This document shows, in pieces, positions 43,770 through 53,603 of a stretch of 64,000 bases of DNA. A program made the translations under genes and the position numbers. The notes under the pieces were generated by a model. It did not search any database. It saw only the letters and a list, made by a program, of their open reading frames with translations, and was not told the origin of the DNA. Position 1 is the first letter of the stretch, and each line of letters starts with the position of its first letter. Source of the stretch: Tetradesmus obliquus (Eukaryota; Chlorophyta; Chlorophyceae; Sphaeropleales; Scenedesmaceae); contig CP126202.1 of assembly GCA_030272155.1 (NCBI GenBank), positions 4,051,501-4,115,500 of the forward strand, read 5' to 3'.

Positions 43770-45101
43770 CCATCGGCCGTGCAGGCTCGCCTCACTGGAC
43801 GGCAGTACATCATGGGCGACGACTACACCATCGCAGACATCGCAACCTTCCCCTGGGTGGTGTGCCTGTCTGCCTTTTACAATGCTGACGAGGCGCTGGG
43901 CCTGGCTGGTTTCAAGGCAGTACAGGCCTGGGTGAACCGCTGCATGGAGCGCCCGGCAAGCAAGGTGCGTGCGACTGCTTTATCAGCAATAACATTGATT
44001 CAACCGCAGCTCAGATCAATGAATGCTCGGTTTGGGCCTGGCTGACTTCAAGGCGGTGCAGGCCTGGGTGGGCCGCTGCATGGAGCACCCGGCAAGCAAG
44101 GTGCGATTGACTGTTTGACCAACCGTTATATTATGTTTGACCGCACATGTTGAGTCAGCGTGTTCGGTGCGTACAACTGCTGGGTCATAGCTAGCTGTGA
44201 TGCCGGAGGCGGCGCCATGTGTAAAGAAGCAGCACTGTCTGCCTATCACAATGCTGACGAGGCGCTGGGCCTGGCTGACTTCAAGGCGGTGCAGGCCTGG
44301 GTGGACCGCTGCATGGAGCGCCCGGCAAGCAAGGTGCGTTCTTTATTGTTTGCTATTTATTGTTACCAGGCCAAATAACATTGACATTGTGTTTGACCAC
44401 GGCTGATCAGGTCGTTATTGTCAGTGTGTGCAACAACTACTTACAACTGGCTGTAAAGCCGCAGCAGTGCGTAACCAGCGAAGCAGCGCCGCCTGTTCTC
44501 GCAATGCCATGATGCAGCTATTGCTGGTGGATGCTACTATGTGCTGGTTGCTGCCTGAGCTCAATACCAGCTCCAACATCCAAGAACCCCTGCTCTTCCT
44601 GTGCTGCTGACTGGGATGCATGCAGGCTGGGATGCATGTGGCGCCGTTTCCTGCGAGCTGATCTCAGCACTGCTGGCACTGAGCCGCCAGTTTCCTGCAA
44701 GCTGTGACAGCTGACCTCGGCACGTGCATGCCGCTAAAGGCCCGTCAGAACCAGAGTCACACGCTGCGGTGGTTTATTACTGCTTGAGCTCTGCCAGGGC
44801 AGCGTTGCTGGCAGCAGAAGGATGGAATCGGTGTTGTTTTGGAGCAGCATGCTTGCATGCTGGCAACTGCATTATCATAGCATGGAGAACACTGACGGCA
44901 GTTCAGCATGCACTGCTGTTATCAGCAAGAGTTGCAGACCACGTTGGGTCATCTGTGCAGCAGACTGGCATGCTGACCGTGCTGACCGTAACGGCGCTGA
45001 AACGACGTTTGCGTGGCTTGTGCCTGGGGTTCAGGCAGGGACTGATTGGACAGTTGAATGTATTCACAACGAATGGACCCCCAAAGTATCATTTGATGTA
45101 A
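41252..45101 (+). CDS. glutathione S-transferase, YfcG/Ure2p-like (nu-type), at least 7 exons
   Basis: Exons 41252-41288, 41538-41615, 41886-41963, 42239-42376, 42743-42823, 43091-43119 and 43785-43964 join in frame (207 codons). The last exon is not certain; 45039-45101 fits in phase and gives about 227 aa in total. The thioredoxin-fold domain starts [20 protein letters not shown] (the TPNGQK turn replaces a catalytic Tyr/Cys, as in YfcG). [14 protein letters not shown] has the cis-Pro, and [18 protein letters not shown] contains the glutathione-binding E-S pair. The C-terminal domain has [25 protein letters not shown] and the [16 protein letters not shown]-capping motif. YfcG/Ure2p-class proteins have glutathione-dependent disulfide reductase or peroxidase activity; role here inferred. 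Its introns are packed with exon echoes. Confidence 0.92.
42078..42196 (+). repeat. acceptor-side echo of GST exon 4
   Basis: 42112-42186 repeats the first 75 bases of exon 4 (42239-42313) with three differences, all synonymous. It then reads CTCAACTAA, an in-frame stop, and has no donor. About 30 bp of the preceding intron are also duplicated. Confidence 0.93.
42377..42570 (+). repeat. donor-side echoes of GST exon 4, about 100-bp period
   Basis: The exon 4 end (TTCCAGATGGGAGGCGTGG, GTGAGACATAGC) recurs at about 42458 with GTGAAACATAGC, and a third, shorter start (TTCCAGATG) occurs at about 42555. The intron sequence between is repeated too. Confidence 0.9.
43329..43740 (+). repeat. three acceptor-side echoes of GST exon 7 with CTG arrays
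   Basis: GTGCAG plus an exon 7 start (xCxLTGxQxIMGDxL) occurs at 43329, 43484 and 43659, before the true exon at 43785. Each unit continues with CCCCAATGCTGATGCATCCA and then a CTG array of different length. Units are about 155-175 bp. Confidence 0.92.
44015..44340 (+). repeat. two donor-side echoes of GST exon 7
   Basis: The exon 7 end ([23 protein letters not shown] plus GTGCG donor) is repeated at about 44028-44105 and 44237-44334. The second copy also keeps the preceding YHNADEALG residues and differs from the true exon at few positions. Confidence 0.92.
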
Positions 45102-45391
45102 AGTTTCATGTCTGATTGAGGGCCAAATGATTCAGCAGCAATAACTGACCTACTTAGGACTTTGGCTGTTCCCCACACTGTGCTGCTGTTGCTGCTGCTG
45201 GCACGCCGTGCTTGCTCGTCTGCAAAAGTCGTCTCAAAGCATCGCGTTATCACATTTGGTCCTTCAACATCAACGAAGCTTACACGCTGCTCGGTGCAGA
45301 TGACAAGGGCTTTCGTAGCAGCCTCTTCGAGCAAACACGCTGGTGGTTAAGACACCCCTTTCGCCGCGCTCAACCAGTAGTCTGAGACCTT

Positions 45392-46021
45392 ATGGGCGAT
45401 CAGGGCTGCGGGCTTGTCGGCAAGGTGCGCCTTGCACGTTGCTGCTGCTGCTGTCTGCCGCTGCTACTGCTGCTGCTGCTGTCTGCCTGCTGCTCTTTCC
45501 AGCTTCCAGCTTCAAACCTCAACCCAACACTGCTCGGCATCGCAGGTAGTAGCTCCTGGTGATGCAGTGCAAGCGCTTCCGGCTTCTGGCAGCGTGAGGA
45601 TAGGCCCGGGCCTGCGGGCAGAAGGCAGCTACGTGGTGGCACAGAGATGCGGCGTGGTGCGGCAAACGCGCAACGGCAAGCTGTGGCTCGAGAGCAAGCA
45701 GAAAAGGTGGGACTGCAAAAGTTGATGCGTGAAGCATGGTTGGATTGGGATGTGCAGCATGCTGTTTATCTGCCTGTCTAAGCAGTTCTTTGCACGGTGC
45801 TGGTGCAGCAGCAGGCTGGCACTGGCAACATGACACACAGCAGGCAGTGCAGCAGGACTTTGCGGCGGGACCAAGTGATTTGACTTGCAGTGAAGCCCAG
45901 TGCTTTTGTACTTCCTGACATGTTGCTGCTGATGCTGCTGCTGCAGGTACATTCCAGCAGAGGAAGACTTGGTGGTGGGGACCATCACAGACAGGAGGGG
46001 CGAGGTGAGCACCCAGGCAGC

Positions 46022-46057
<36 letters not shown>

Positions 46058-46735
46058 TCGAAAGCAACAATGATTAGTGCAGCTTAGCTCGAGCCGCTAG
46101 TGCATGTGTCAATGCAGTCAAAGGGCAGGCATGCACTGCTCACCTTTGCGGCTCGCAGCCATGTTGCAGCTGCAGCTATATTCAACTTCCCAGCTGCCTG
46201 CAGCTAGCCATCAACCACGCCTGCGGACCTGCTTTGTGCCGCTTCTTTCAACCCCTGCCACACCCGCCTGCTGCCTTGTTCCCTGCAGAACTTTGTGGTA
46301 GACATTGGTGCGCCCTTCCCTGCACAGCTTCCCATGCTGTCATTTGAGGGCGCCACACGCCGCAACCGGCCCAACCTGGTTGCAGGAGACCTCGTGTACG
46401 CGCGCGTCATTACAGCCAACCGAGATATGGATCCAGTGCTAACATGTGTGGACGCACAGGGCAAGTCCAGCGGTTTTGGGGCGCTGAAAGGCGGTTTTGT
46501 GCTGGAGTGTGGTTTAGGGCATGCACGCGCACTGCTGGCGAGGCCTCCGGCACCGCTGCTGGCTGCCTTGGGGGCCAAGCTGCAGTTTGAATTAGCAGTA
46601 GGGTTGAACGGCAGGGTTTGGTTAGATTCCAGCAGCTGCGCAACAACAGTCAAAGTGGCGAACGTGCTGCAGCAGGCGCAGGGTGTGGCGGCGGCTGAGG
46701 TGCAGCAGTGGGTGGCAGCGCAGCTGCAGCAGTAG
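45392..46735 (+). CDS. RRP40: RNA exosome subunit RRP40 (EXOSC3 family), 4 exons
   Basis: Exons 45392-45424, 45546-45706, 45947-46004 and 46289-46735 join in frame (699 nt, 232 aa, the family's normal length). RRP40 is one of three S1/KH cap subunits that thread RNA into the exosome in nucleus and cytoplasm. The N-terminal domain has VVAPGDAV and VRIGPGLR. The S1 domain has RYIPAEEDLVVGTITDRRGE, then VDIGAPFPAQLPMLSFEGAT and RRNRPNLVAGDLVYARV. The KH part has the diagnostic GLNGRVWLD (GMNGRIW in animals). The tail ends EVQQWVAAQLQQ, and that stretch is duplicated beyond the stop. Confidence 0.95.
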
Positions 46736-46737
46736 CA

Positions 46738-46925
46738 GCAGTGGCCGCCGGCGCAAGGCGTGGCGACCGCTGAGGTGCAGCAGTGGGTGGCAGCGCAGCC
46801 GCAGCGAGAGCAGCAGTGGCAGCTGAACCAGCGGGCAACAGCAGCAGTGGCAGCAGGCGCTGCGACCGCTGAGGTGCAGCAGTGGGTGGCAGCGCAGCTG
46901 CAGCGACACCAGCAGCTGCAGTGGT
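46738..46925 (+). repeat. two echoes of the RRP40 coding end beyond the stop
   Basis: TGAGGTGCAGCAGTGGGTGG followed by CAGCGCAG recurs at about 46770 and 46870 after the true copy at 46696, each time in a GCGxCGGCTGAGGTG context. They lie in the 3' UTR or flank. Confidence 0.9.
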
Positions 46926-48381
46926 TGTTTGTTGTCCTAGGCTAGTGGGTGGGTGGGGTTGCAGCAGTGTGCTGCATCCAGCCGCCCTGCTGCTGGAGGC
47001 AGTGGAGCAGGCAGTTGCAGAAAGCTGGGGGTAAATGACTAATCTGCTGCCTGTAGCTGCCCTGCTGCTGGAGCAGCAACAGCTGCTGGCAGTTGATGGC
47101 AGCTGCTGGCATTGATGCTTAGCAGAGTGTGGCAGTGCTCAGCTGCAGCAGTGGCAGCTGCAGTGGGCGATGTGCGCAGTCGGCCGTGCGTGCTGCGCTG
47201 TGCATTTTACATGCCGGGCTTTGTGGCAGCACGGTGTGCTGCGGTGTACGCGGGTAGACCTGCCGGACTTTGGCAGCTGCGGTGCTGCTTGTGGTTGGCT
47301 CAGCAGTGCGCTTGCAAGTTGCAGCAGCCATTGAAGCACGTTGAGACATAGGCTCAGCAGTGCCAGCTTCAGTCCTGCTCACATATTGTGAAATGAAATC
47401 TCACCCTTTACATACTGCACTGTCGCTCAAGCTAGCACATCCGCTGCATTGTCAGCAAGCGCCGGCATGGTGCTGTTGGTGCGGTTGCAGGGGCATATGC
47501 AGCACCGTGTTCATGATGGCTATTCTCCCGCGGCCCGGCCCTGAAAGCGAGCTGCCAGTGTTATGGAGTGGTCAACATACGGTCATCGTGTGACGCACCA
47601 ATTGGATGCAAGGAGGTTGCGATGCATGTTTGGCACATGCCAGTGTTTGCACCGCAGAGCATGGTGTGCACTGAGTGTGCAGCTACTAGCTGCAAACGGC
47701 ATTTGTGCAGCTACGTTTGTGGCAGTTGTGCAGTTGTGTACGTGTCAATGTGTGGCGACCGGTACCTGAGTGGCTGCGAGCCTGATATCAGCCAATCGGT
47801 TGGCGGTCAGCCTGCACATGCTATGACGCTGCAGAGTATTCTCACCCTGCACATGCTATGACGCACAGGAAGCGCTGAAAGAGCGCTGTCATTTAGTCAA
47901 GCCATAGCAATGATGGCTCATATGGTAACATGATGATAGTCTTTACACAAAGGAACATCTGCGGGCTCCCAGCTGCAGGTTCAAACCAATTATTTTATTT
48001 GGCAAAGTTGGCAAGCCTCTGAGAGTGGCTGCCCTCCAGCAACTCAGCCGGGTGCCTGGCCCACACCACACAAGAACACGCGGCGTGCTTATGCACAACA
48101 GGCAGCCTGCAACCAACACTTTACACATCACGGTTGTCAAGCCGTGGCGATAGCCCCATCAGCCTGCCACAGCACGCCTGTACGTGCCTGCATGTGCTCA
48201 ACAACTGTGCATCTGCGGTTGCAAACTCAACAACTCCGCAGCCCCCTGTCAGCAAAAGCTGTGCAGAACACACACACACAGAGGTTATCGACTCCATGAC
48301 ATCCAAATTCAAATCCTCAAAGAAGATCTGAGTAGGCGGTCTGTGCAGCACTCACACCTATGATATTTCACAAGACAACAC
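46926..48381. other. intergenic region between RRP40 and the PILS-like carrier
   Basis: Convergent 3' flanks. Minus-strand TGTAA motifs near 48124 and 47950 are plausible polyadenylation signals for the carrier gene. No coding sequence was recognised. Confidence 0.5.
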
Positions 48382-48443
48382 TCACAGCACCAGCTTTGCA
48401 AACACAGACACCCACAGCGTCACCGGCAGCACCGCCAGCGTAT

Positions 48444-48479
<36 letters not shown>

Positions 48480-48480
48480 A
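48382..48480 (-). repeat. echo of the carrier gene's coding end beyond its stop
   Basis: The minus strand encodes YTLAVLPVTLWVSVFAKLVL and a stop, the same as the true C-terminus at 48663, preceded by a CTG array. It lies about 200 bp past the true stop. Confidence 0.92.
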
Positions 48481-48662
48481 TGGCAACACCACAATCCGCC
48501 CGCCTGCACATGCCTGAATATGCTCACCGACTGTGCAGCTTTGTATTACCAAATGAAACCGGCTGCAGGCCCCCTCACAGCACACGCTTTGCACACACAG
48601 ACATCCAGAGCTTATTGAATCCGGAACCTCAACAAGCTTTGGATAGTTGGTATTTCAAGCAC

Positions 48663-51424
48663 TCACAGCACCAGCTTTGCAAACACAGACACCCATAGCG
48701 TCACCGGCAGCACCGCCAGCGTATACAGCTGCAGCAGCAGCCGCGCCGTTGCCGGCGCCAGCCCCGCAGTGCTCGGCTGCAGCTGCATCATCAGCACCAG
48801 GTTCTGTGCAGGCGGCATGGCGCTCTGCAGCAGCAGCATGAACGCACACACAGGATCTGCCGGCAGCAAGCTGTAGCGCAATGCACCTAGCACTAGCAGC
48901 ATAGTGGCAGAAGGCAGCAATACAAAGCGTACTGCTGCTACAGCCAGCAGCGTACGCCACTCCCAGGGTGATTGAGGAGTCAACTGACTCAGCACGGAGC
49001 TGCTTGCGTCATCTGCTGTTGTGGCGGAGCGGTGAGTAACTACGATGCCGCTGACGCTAGCTTGCCGGTAGCCGCCGCCGCCGCCGCTGCTGCTGCTGCT
49101 GCTTGCTGCTGCTCCTGGTGGTGAAGTGGGCAACCGGGTGAAGCTGCTGCTAAAGCTGCCCTGCTGCGGACCAAATAGCGATGTACCGGCACTGCTGCTG
49201 CTGCCGCCAATATTGCTGCTGCTGCTGCTGCCACTGAGTGGTGTCAAGCCCAATTCTGTACTGCTTGCAAGTCCCTCAAATTCAAGTGTACTGCCTCCAG
49301 GTGACTCAACCTCCACTGTACCCTGGGCATTCCTGAACCCTGAAGCATCAAACCCTGCAACCGGGCCGCTGTCACCCCCACCCGCGACATCTGCCATGCT
49401 GCTCGTGCTGCTGCTGCTGCTGCCGGTGCTGCTGCTGCTGCCTTGCTTAGGCCCAAACAGTGAAGCGGCAAGGACAATCGCCTGCAATGCGAGTGTCCCT
49501 GATGCTAAAAGCTCTACAGTCTCCCAGCAGCAGCGCAGCACTCCCAGCAGCACTGACAGCTCCCAAGCTGTGAAGGCAGTGGTGGTATGCGCTGTTACAA
49601 ATGCTGCTGCTGCTGAGCCGTCACACAACAGTATGCCTGCAGGACTCAGGCCCAAAGCCAACCCTGCAGCAATGCAGACAAGCAGCACAGCATTTGTGGG
49701 TCAATGGTTCCGTTGATTTGCTGTCAAAGAACACACAGACTTGCTCCGTGTCAGGGACAGTGCGCAGCGGCCAGGGCAGTTGACAAGGGGTTGTTTGCTG
49801 CCTCAGCCAGCCTGACACATTTTGCCCCAAACATATGCTCTTCGGCATGTGCTTGTGGCAGATTGATCCACGTGACGCTGCTTACACTGCTGTCCTGCAA
49901 GCACGCACATGCAGAGCCATGAGTTTTAGCCACCACTATTGTCCTGATGATCAGCTCAACAAATGCAGCTGCAGCCAACCCAGCCCAAACCATTATCCAC
50001 CCCGCCAGCGCACCTGCAATGACTGCCGCCACGGGAGGGTTTATCGCCTGCCGCACTGCCTGCACAAACCCTAAACCCCCAACCGCCGTCAGCACCCCCC
50101 AGAGCCTCTTCACCAGCATCTCAGCGGGAGTTTCATCGTGAACTTCTGCCTCACTCTCACTGGGAACTGCATACACAGCACGGCCAGCTGACCCTGGCCC
50201 TGCTGCTGCTGAGGGCAGCTGCTTTGTTATCAGCACTGCGGGTTGGCTGCTGGGGGGCGAGAAGCCGCTGCTGCTGCCGCTGCTGCTGCTGCCTTGCTGA
50301 GAAGTGTCACTGCTGCTGCTGCTGCCGCCGCTGAGTGCTGCTGCCAGGCGGGACCAGATGAAGCGCAGCTGGCTGCGGAAGCCTGCGGCATGTTATATAA
50401 CAAAGTCAAAACGGTCAAACACAGGCAATGTTCGACTGTTGACCCGTATTGTCCAGAACCCAGGAGCACATATACCGCAGCAGAGAAGCTGTGACAGCCT
50501 GAGGCGAGCAGGCCAGCACAAAGCAACGCTTTCCTGCAACACCTTTTGTGATGCATGTGGGGAACAGCCTGCATGCACCTCTTTCCTATTAAGCCTAGCG
50601 CAGATGCCAGGCGGTTGGCCGCAGTCCCAAGTCTGTGTCTGTCACAATGCGTGTCGTGGCCAAGGTGCCAACATCAAGGGCGTGAAACTTCCAAGAGGAC
50701 ACAACAAGACACAGGATACACGATCATAAAGGTGGTCGGCTGTGATAACAAGTGTGCATTGTAGTAATCGCTTTGTGGCCTTCGCACCTCTCCGCCTGCC
50801 CTTGGGCCTGCCAGTTGCCTGTATGCTGCTGTAGCCAAACACACATATCATTCAGAACATGCCAGGACCCGCATGTCACTATCCTCTGTCAAACACAGTG
50901 CTGGCGCCGCCTCACCTCTCCGCCTGCCCTGAGGCCTGCTAGTGCCTTGGATGCTGCTGTATCCAAACACCCACAGGCAGGGCGACCACGCCGCATGGAA
51001 CAATGACATGAAGCCTGTGGCACGAGCAGCCTCTGCCGCCGGCAGCATCGTCAGCAGGTACATCAGTGGTAGGGTGACTGTGTTACCAAAGGCGCAGGCG
51101 AGCCGCGTCAGCTGCGGCAGGCCTTCTGGAGTGCCCTGAGATCTAGGCAGCAGCGCAGGAGCGGCCTGCACAGAGCATGAAAACAGCAGCAGCAGCAGCA
51201 GCGGCAGCAGCAGGTTGCAGCGTAAGGAAGTTGGTTCAAAACAGCAAGCGAGTCAGTACACAGGACCGCACATGCAAGCGGCAAGACGCGCTCCTGCAAG
51301 GTACACCAACGGCAGCGCGACTGTGTTGCCAAAGGCGCAGGCCAGCCGCGTCAGCTGCAACAGGCCCTGGGGGGTGCCCTGAGATCTAGGCAGCAGCGCA
51401 GGGGCGGCCTGCAAAGAGCATGAA

Positions 51425-51458
<34 letters not shown>

Positions 51459-52629
51459 GCAGCAGCAGCAGCAAGTTGCAGCGTGAGGAAGTTGGTTCAC
51501 GACATCAAGCGAGTGAGCACACCTGACCGCACAGCTGCAAGCGGGAGGAGCTTTCCTGCAAGCGCGCGCGTGCACTGCAGCATACATCACCAACAGGTGG
51601 CTACACCCAGCCAAACAGAGTGGCGAGCTGCAGCTGCGGATGAACCGCCCCTGCTGCCATGCCTAAACTTACCGCCGGAGCGCGCAGCGCAGCAGCAGTG
51701 CTGGCCGAGATTGCTGCTGCTGACGGCGTGGGGTGCAGGTCTCCCCAGCGCAGCAGTAGCCGGGTGATCGGCAGGCGGCCCTCTACTGCTGCTGCTGCCC
51801 AGCGCCCAAACAGCGCCCCGAGTGCGATTTGTGCCACTGCAATGCAGGGTATGGCGATGAGGTTTGCTGCCTGGGTGTTGGCCAGGGTCCTGGTGGTGCT
51901 TGCGAGCAGCATTGCTGGGATAGTCAGGCTGAAGGCCACCTGCGGCAGGTGACAGCATTGGTGTCAGGTGCCAGCTGGCGTCTGCTTCTGCTGTGCCAGC
52001 TGGCTACATGCGCGTGCTGCGGCAGGTGACAGCATTGGTGTCAGGCGGCAAGAACAGCGAGCCGAGGTAGCTGCGGCAAGCCAGCCGCCTGCGGCAAGCG
52101 ATAGCATACGTCTCAGGTGTCAACTGGCTCCTGCTTACATGCGCAGCACGAACAATGCACATGCAACCACACATCATCCTGGCAGGGGCATGCCGGCAGC
52201 AGCAGCAGCAGCACATGGCCTGCTGCTTTGTTACAAGTGTACTTGACACCTGCTCGTCTGGTTTGTGTCAGCGGTGCAACGGCTGCTTCACTGGCCATGC
52301 TGCTGCTGCTGCTGCCATGATCTCAGCATTCCAGATGGAGTCAGTTGCACACCAGCACTGCACTGGCCATGCTGCTGCGGTGAAACCGGCTACGCCAATT
52401 GATGGCTGCCAGTGATGCTGTAGCCACTGCCCCTGCTGTTGCTGCTGCTGCTCCTGCTGCTGCTACACACAAGCAAACGAGCACCCACCTTGGACATGAC
52501 CTGTGATGTGTTCGCTGGGATCATGCCGCGCTCGCTCATCCATGCCACCACACCACACAGGAACAGCAGCTTGAAGGAAGCCTGCCCTGCTGCTGACACA
52601 ATGTTCAAGTCCAGCAGTTGACCGGCACC

Positions 52630-52670
<41 letters not shown>

Positions 52671-52706
52671 GTCCTGCAAGCATAGCCCTGCGGTGTCTGG
52701 GCTTGA

Positions 52707-52743
<37 letters not shown>

Positions 52744-52929
52744 GCCATTGCTGATTCCTGCATAGGTATATGCTGCTGCCAGTGATGCTGCTGGCCTGTA
52801 CTGACAGACGGGCAAGCGTAATATGAATGTTTGCCTCCAGCTGCTGTTGCGCAGCAGACAACTTGTGTGCTGCGTTCGTGTGTGGCACAGCATTTGCTGG
52901 CGCGCAGTCCATTGATGAGAAAACGCCAT
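48663..52929 (-). CDS. PIN-LIKES / auxin-efflux-carrier family membrane transporter, 5 exons
   Basis: Exons 52929-52489, 51939-51673, 51165-50916, 50382-50014 and 49663-48663 join in frame (2328 nt, up to 775 aa). The first 80 residues are poly-Ser and basic, so the true start may be the ATG at 52683. TM segments: SFKLLFLCGVVAWMSERGMI, VAFSLTIPAMLLASTT, IAIPCIAVAQIALGALFGRW, CAFGNTVTLPLMYLL, then an extended loop. The family's second half follows: INPPVAAVIAGLALGLSPAG (matching the INPP..AaiiGlilGl motif of PILS proteins), AVRFVLLPSATMLLVLGALR, FMLLLQSAMPPAQNLVLMM (LLQ..MP motif) and YTLAVLPVTLWVSVF. A long disordered Ser/Gly loop splits the C-terminal half. PILS proteins sit in the ER membrane of plants and move auxin-like substrates; substrate here unknown. 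Confidence 0.85.
50770..50840 (-). repeat. donor-side echo of carrier exon 3
   Basis: The minus strand encodes FGYSSIQATGRPKGRRRG, parallel to the true exon 3 end (FGYSSIQGTSRPQGRRRG at 50916). Confidence 0.88.
51295..51420 (-). repeat. acceptor-side echo of carrier exon 3
   Basis: The minus strand repeats AAPALLPRSQGTPQGLLQL and TRLACAFGNTVALPLVYL before diverging. The true exon 3 starts at 51165. A CAG array and ~100 bp of intron are duplicated with it. Confidence 0.9.
51940..52110 (-). repeat. short repeats at the exon 2 acceptor of the carrier gene
   Basis: CTGCGGCAGGTGACAGCATT occurs at 51940 and 52018, and a relative (GCGGCAAGCGATAGCATACG) occurs near 52091. Each contains the CCGCAG acceptor seen on the minus strand. 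Confidence 0.8.
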
Positions 52930-53603
52930 GTTGGCAACTTTGCTGAGCTGTGTGTGCCGCTTTAGATGTCACATTGGTGTATTAGTTGGACCTTACATAT
53001 CATGCGGTTGGGACAGACACAAACAGTATAGCAAGATATAATCAAGATCGACTAAGGCAGCAGCAGTGCTGCGCTGTCCAGCACTGGCATAACTGGTGTG
53101 CCCCAGCAGAAGAGATTGCTTGCTTGATTAGGCTCAGAGTCATGCAATTTCTTCTTGATGGCAAAAGCGCATGCATGCAGTGGCGTGCTTGCATCTTGAC
53201 CACCCAACAGTGGTAGCTGTACAGGCGATGTCATTCTGCCGATTTGTTGTGACAGCTGGCACTATAGTTGTGCAAAACGTGTTATGCGAACTAGTCACGC
53301 TGTTCTGGATTTGAAAACGTTCTCAAGCGGTGGCTTTTTGCAGTTCCGTACAGCCAACTGATAGGAAGGTGCTGCCGGCATTCTTTGACACCTGCAGTTT
53401 ACACATTTGCTGCTAATCCGAGTTGTGTACTGCAAAGATTGAGCCGTACCGTCGCACATGGTCACCCAACCTTCTGCTCTTCTGGTGTAGCGCGGCCTAG
53501 GCCGCCTCGAACCAGCTGCAATGTGTCTTCTGGAGCTATTTTCTATCGTATAGTGCAACTTGTCAGGCCATACCAGGGAGAGAGACAGCATAGTAGCAGC
53601 ACG
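52930..53603. other. divergent intergenic region, no gene recognised
   Basis: This is the shared upstream region of the carrier (-) and the 53604 gene (+), AT-richer than its surroundings. An in-frame extension or 5' exon of the 53604 gene cannot be excluded. Confidence 0.45.

Noticed and set aside
41252-43964. GST as bacterial contamination, because it resembles E. coli YfcG
   Set aside because: It has at least six spliceosomal introns with algal consensus and local CTG repeats; the class is widespread in eukaryotes too.
42078-44340. Multiple GST exon copies as a tandem GST gene cluster or mutually exclusive exons
   Set aside because: No copy has both an acceptor and a donor with a full exon between, so they cannot act as complete alternative exons or separate genes.
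50068-50085. AAACCCTAAACCCCCAACC, telomere-like
   Set aside because: It is a single short stretch inside exon 4 of the carrier gene, encoding GGLGFV on the minus strand.
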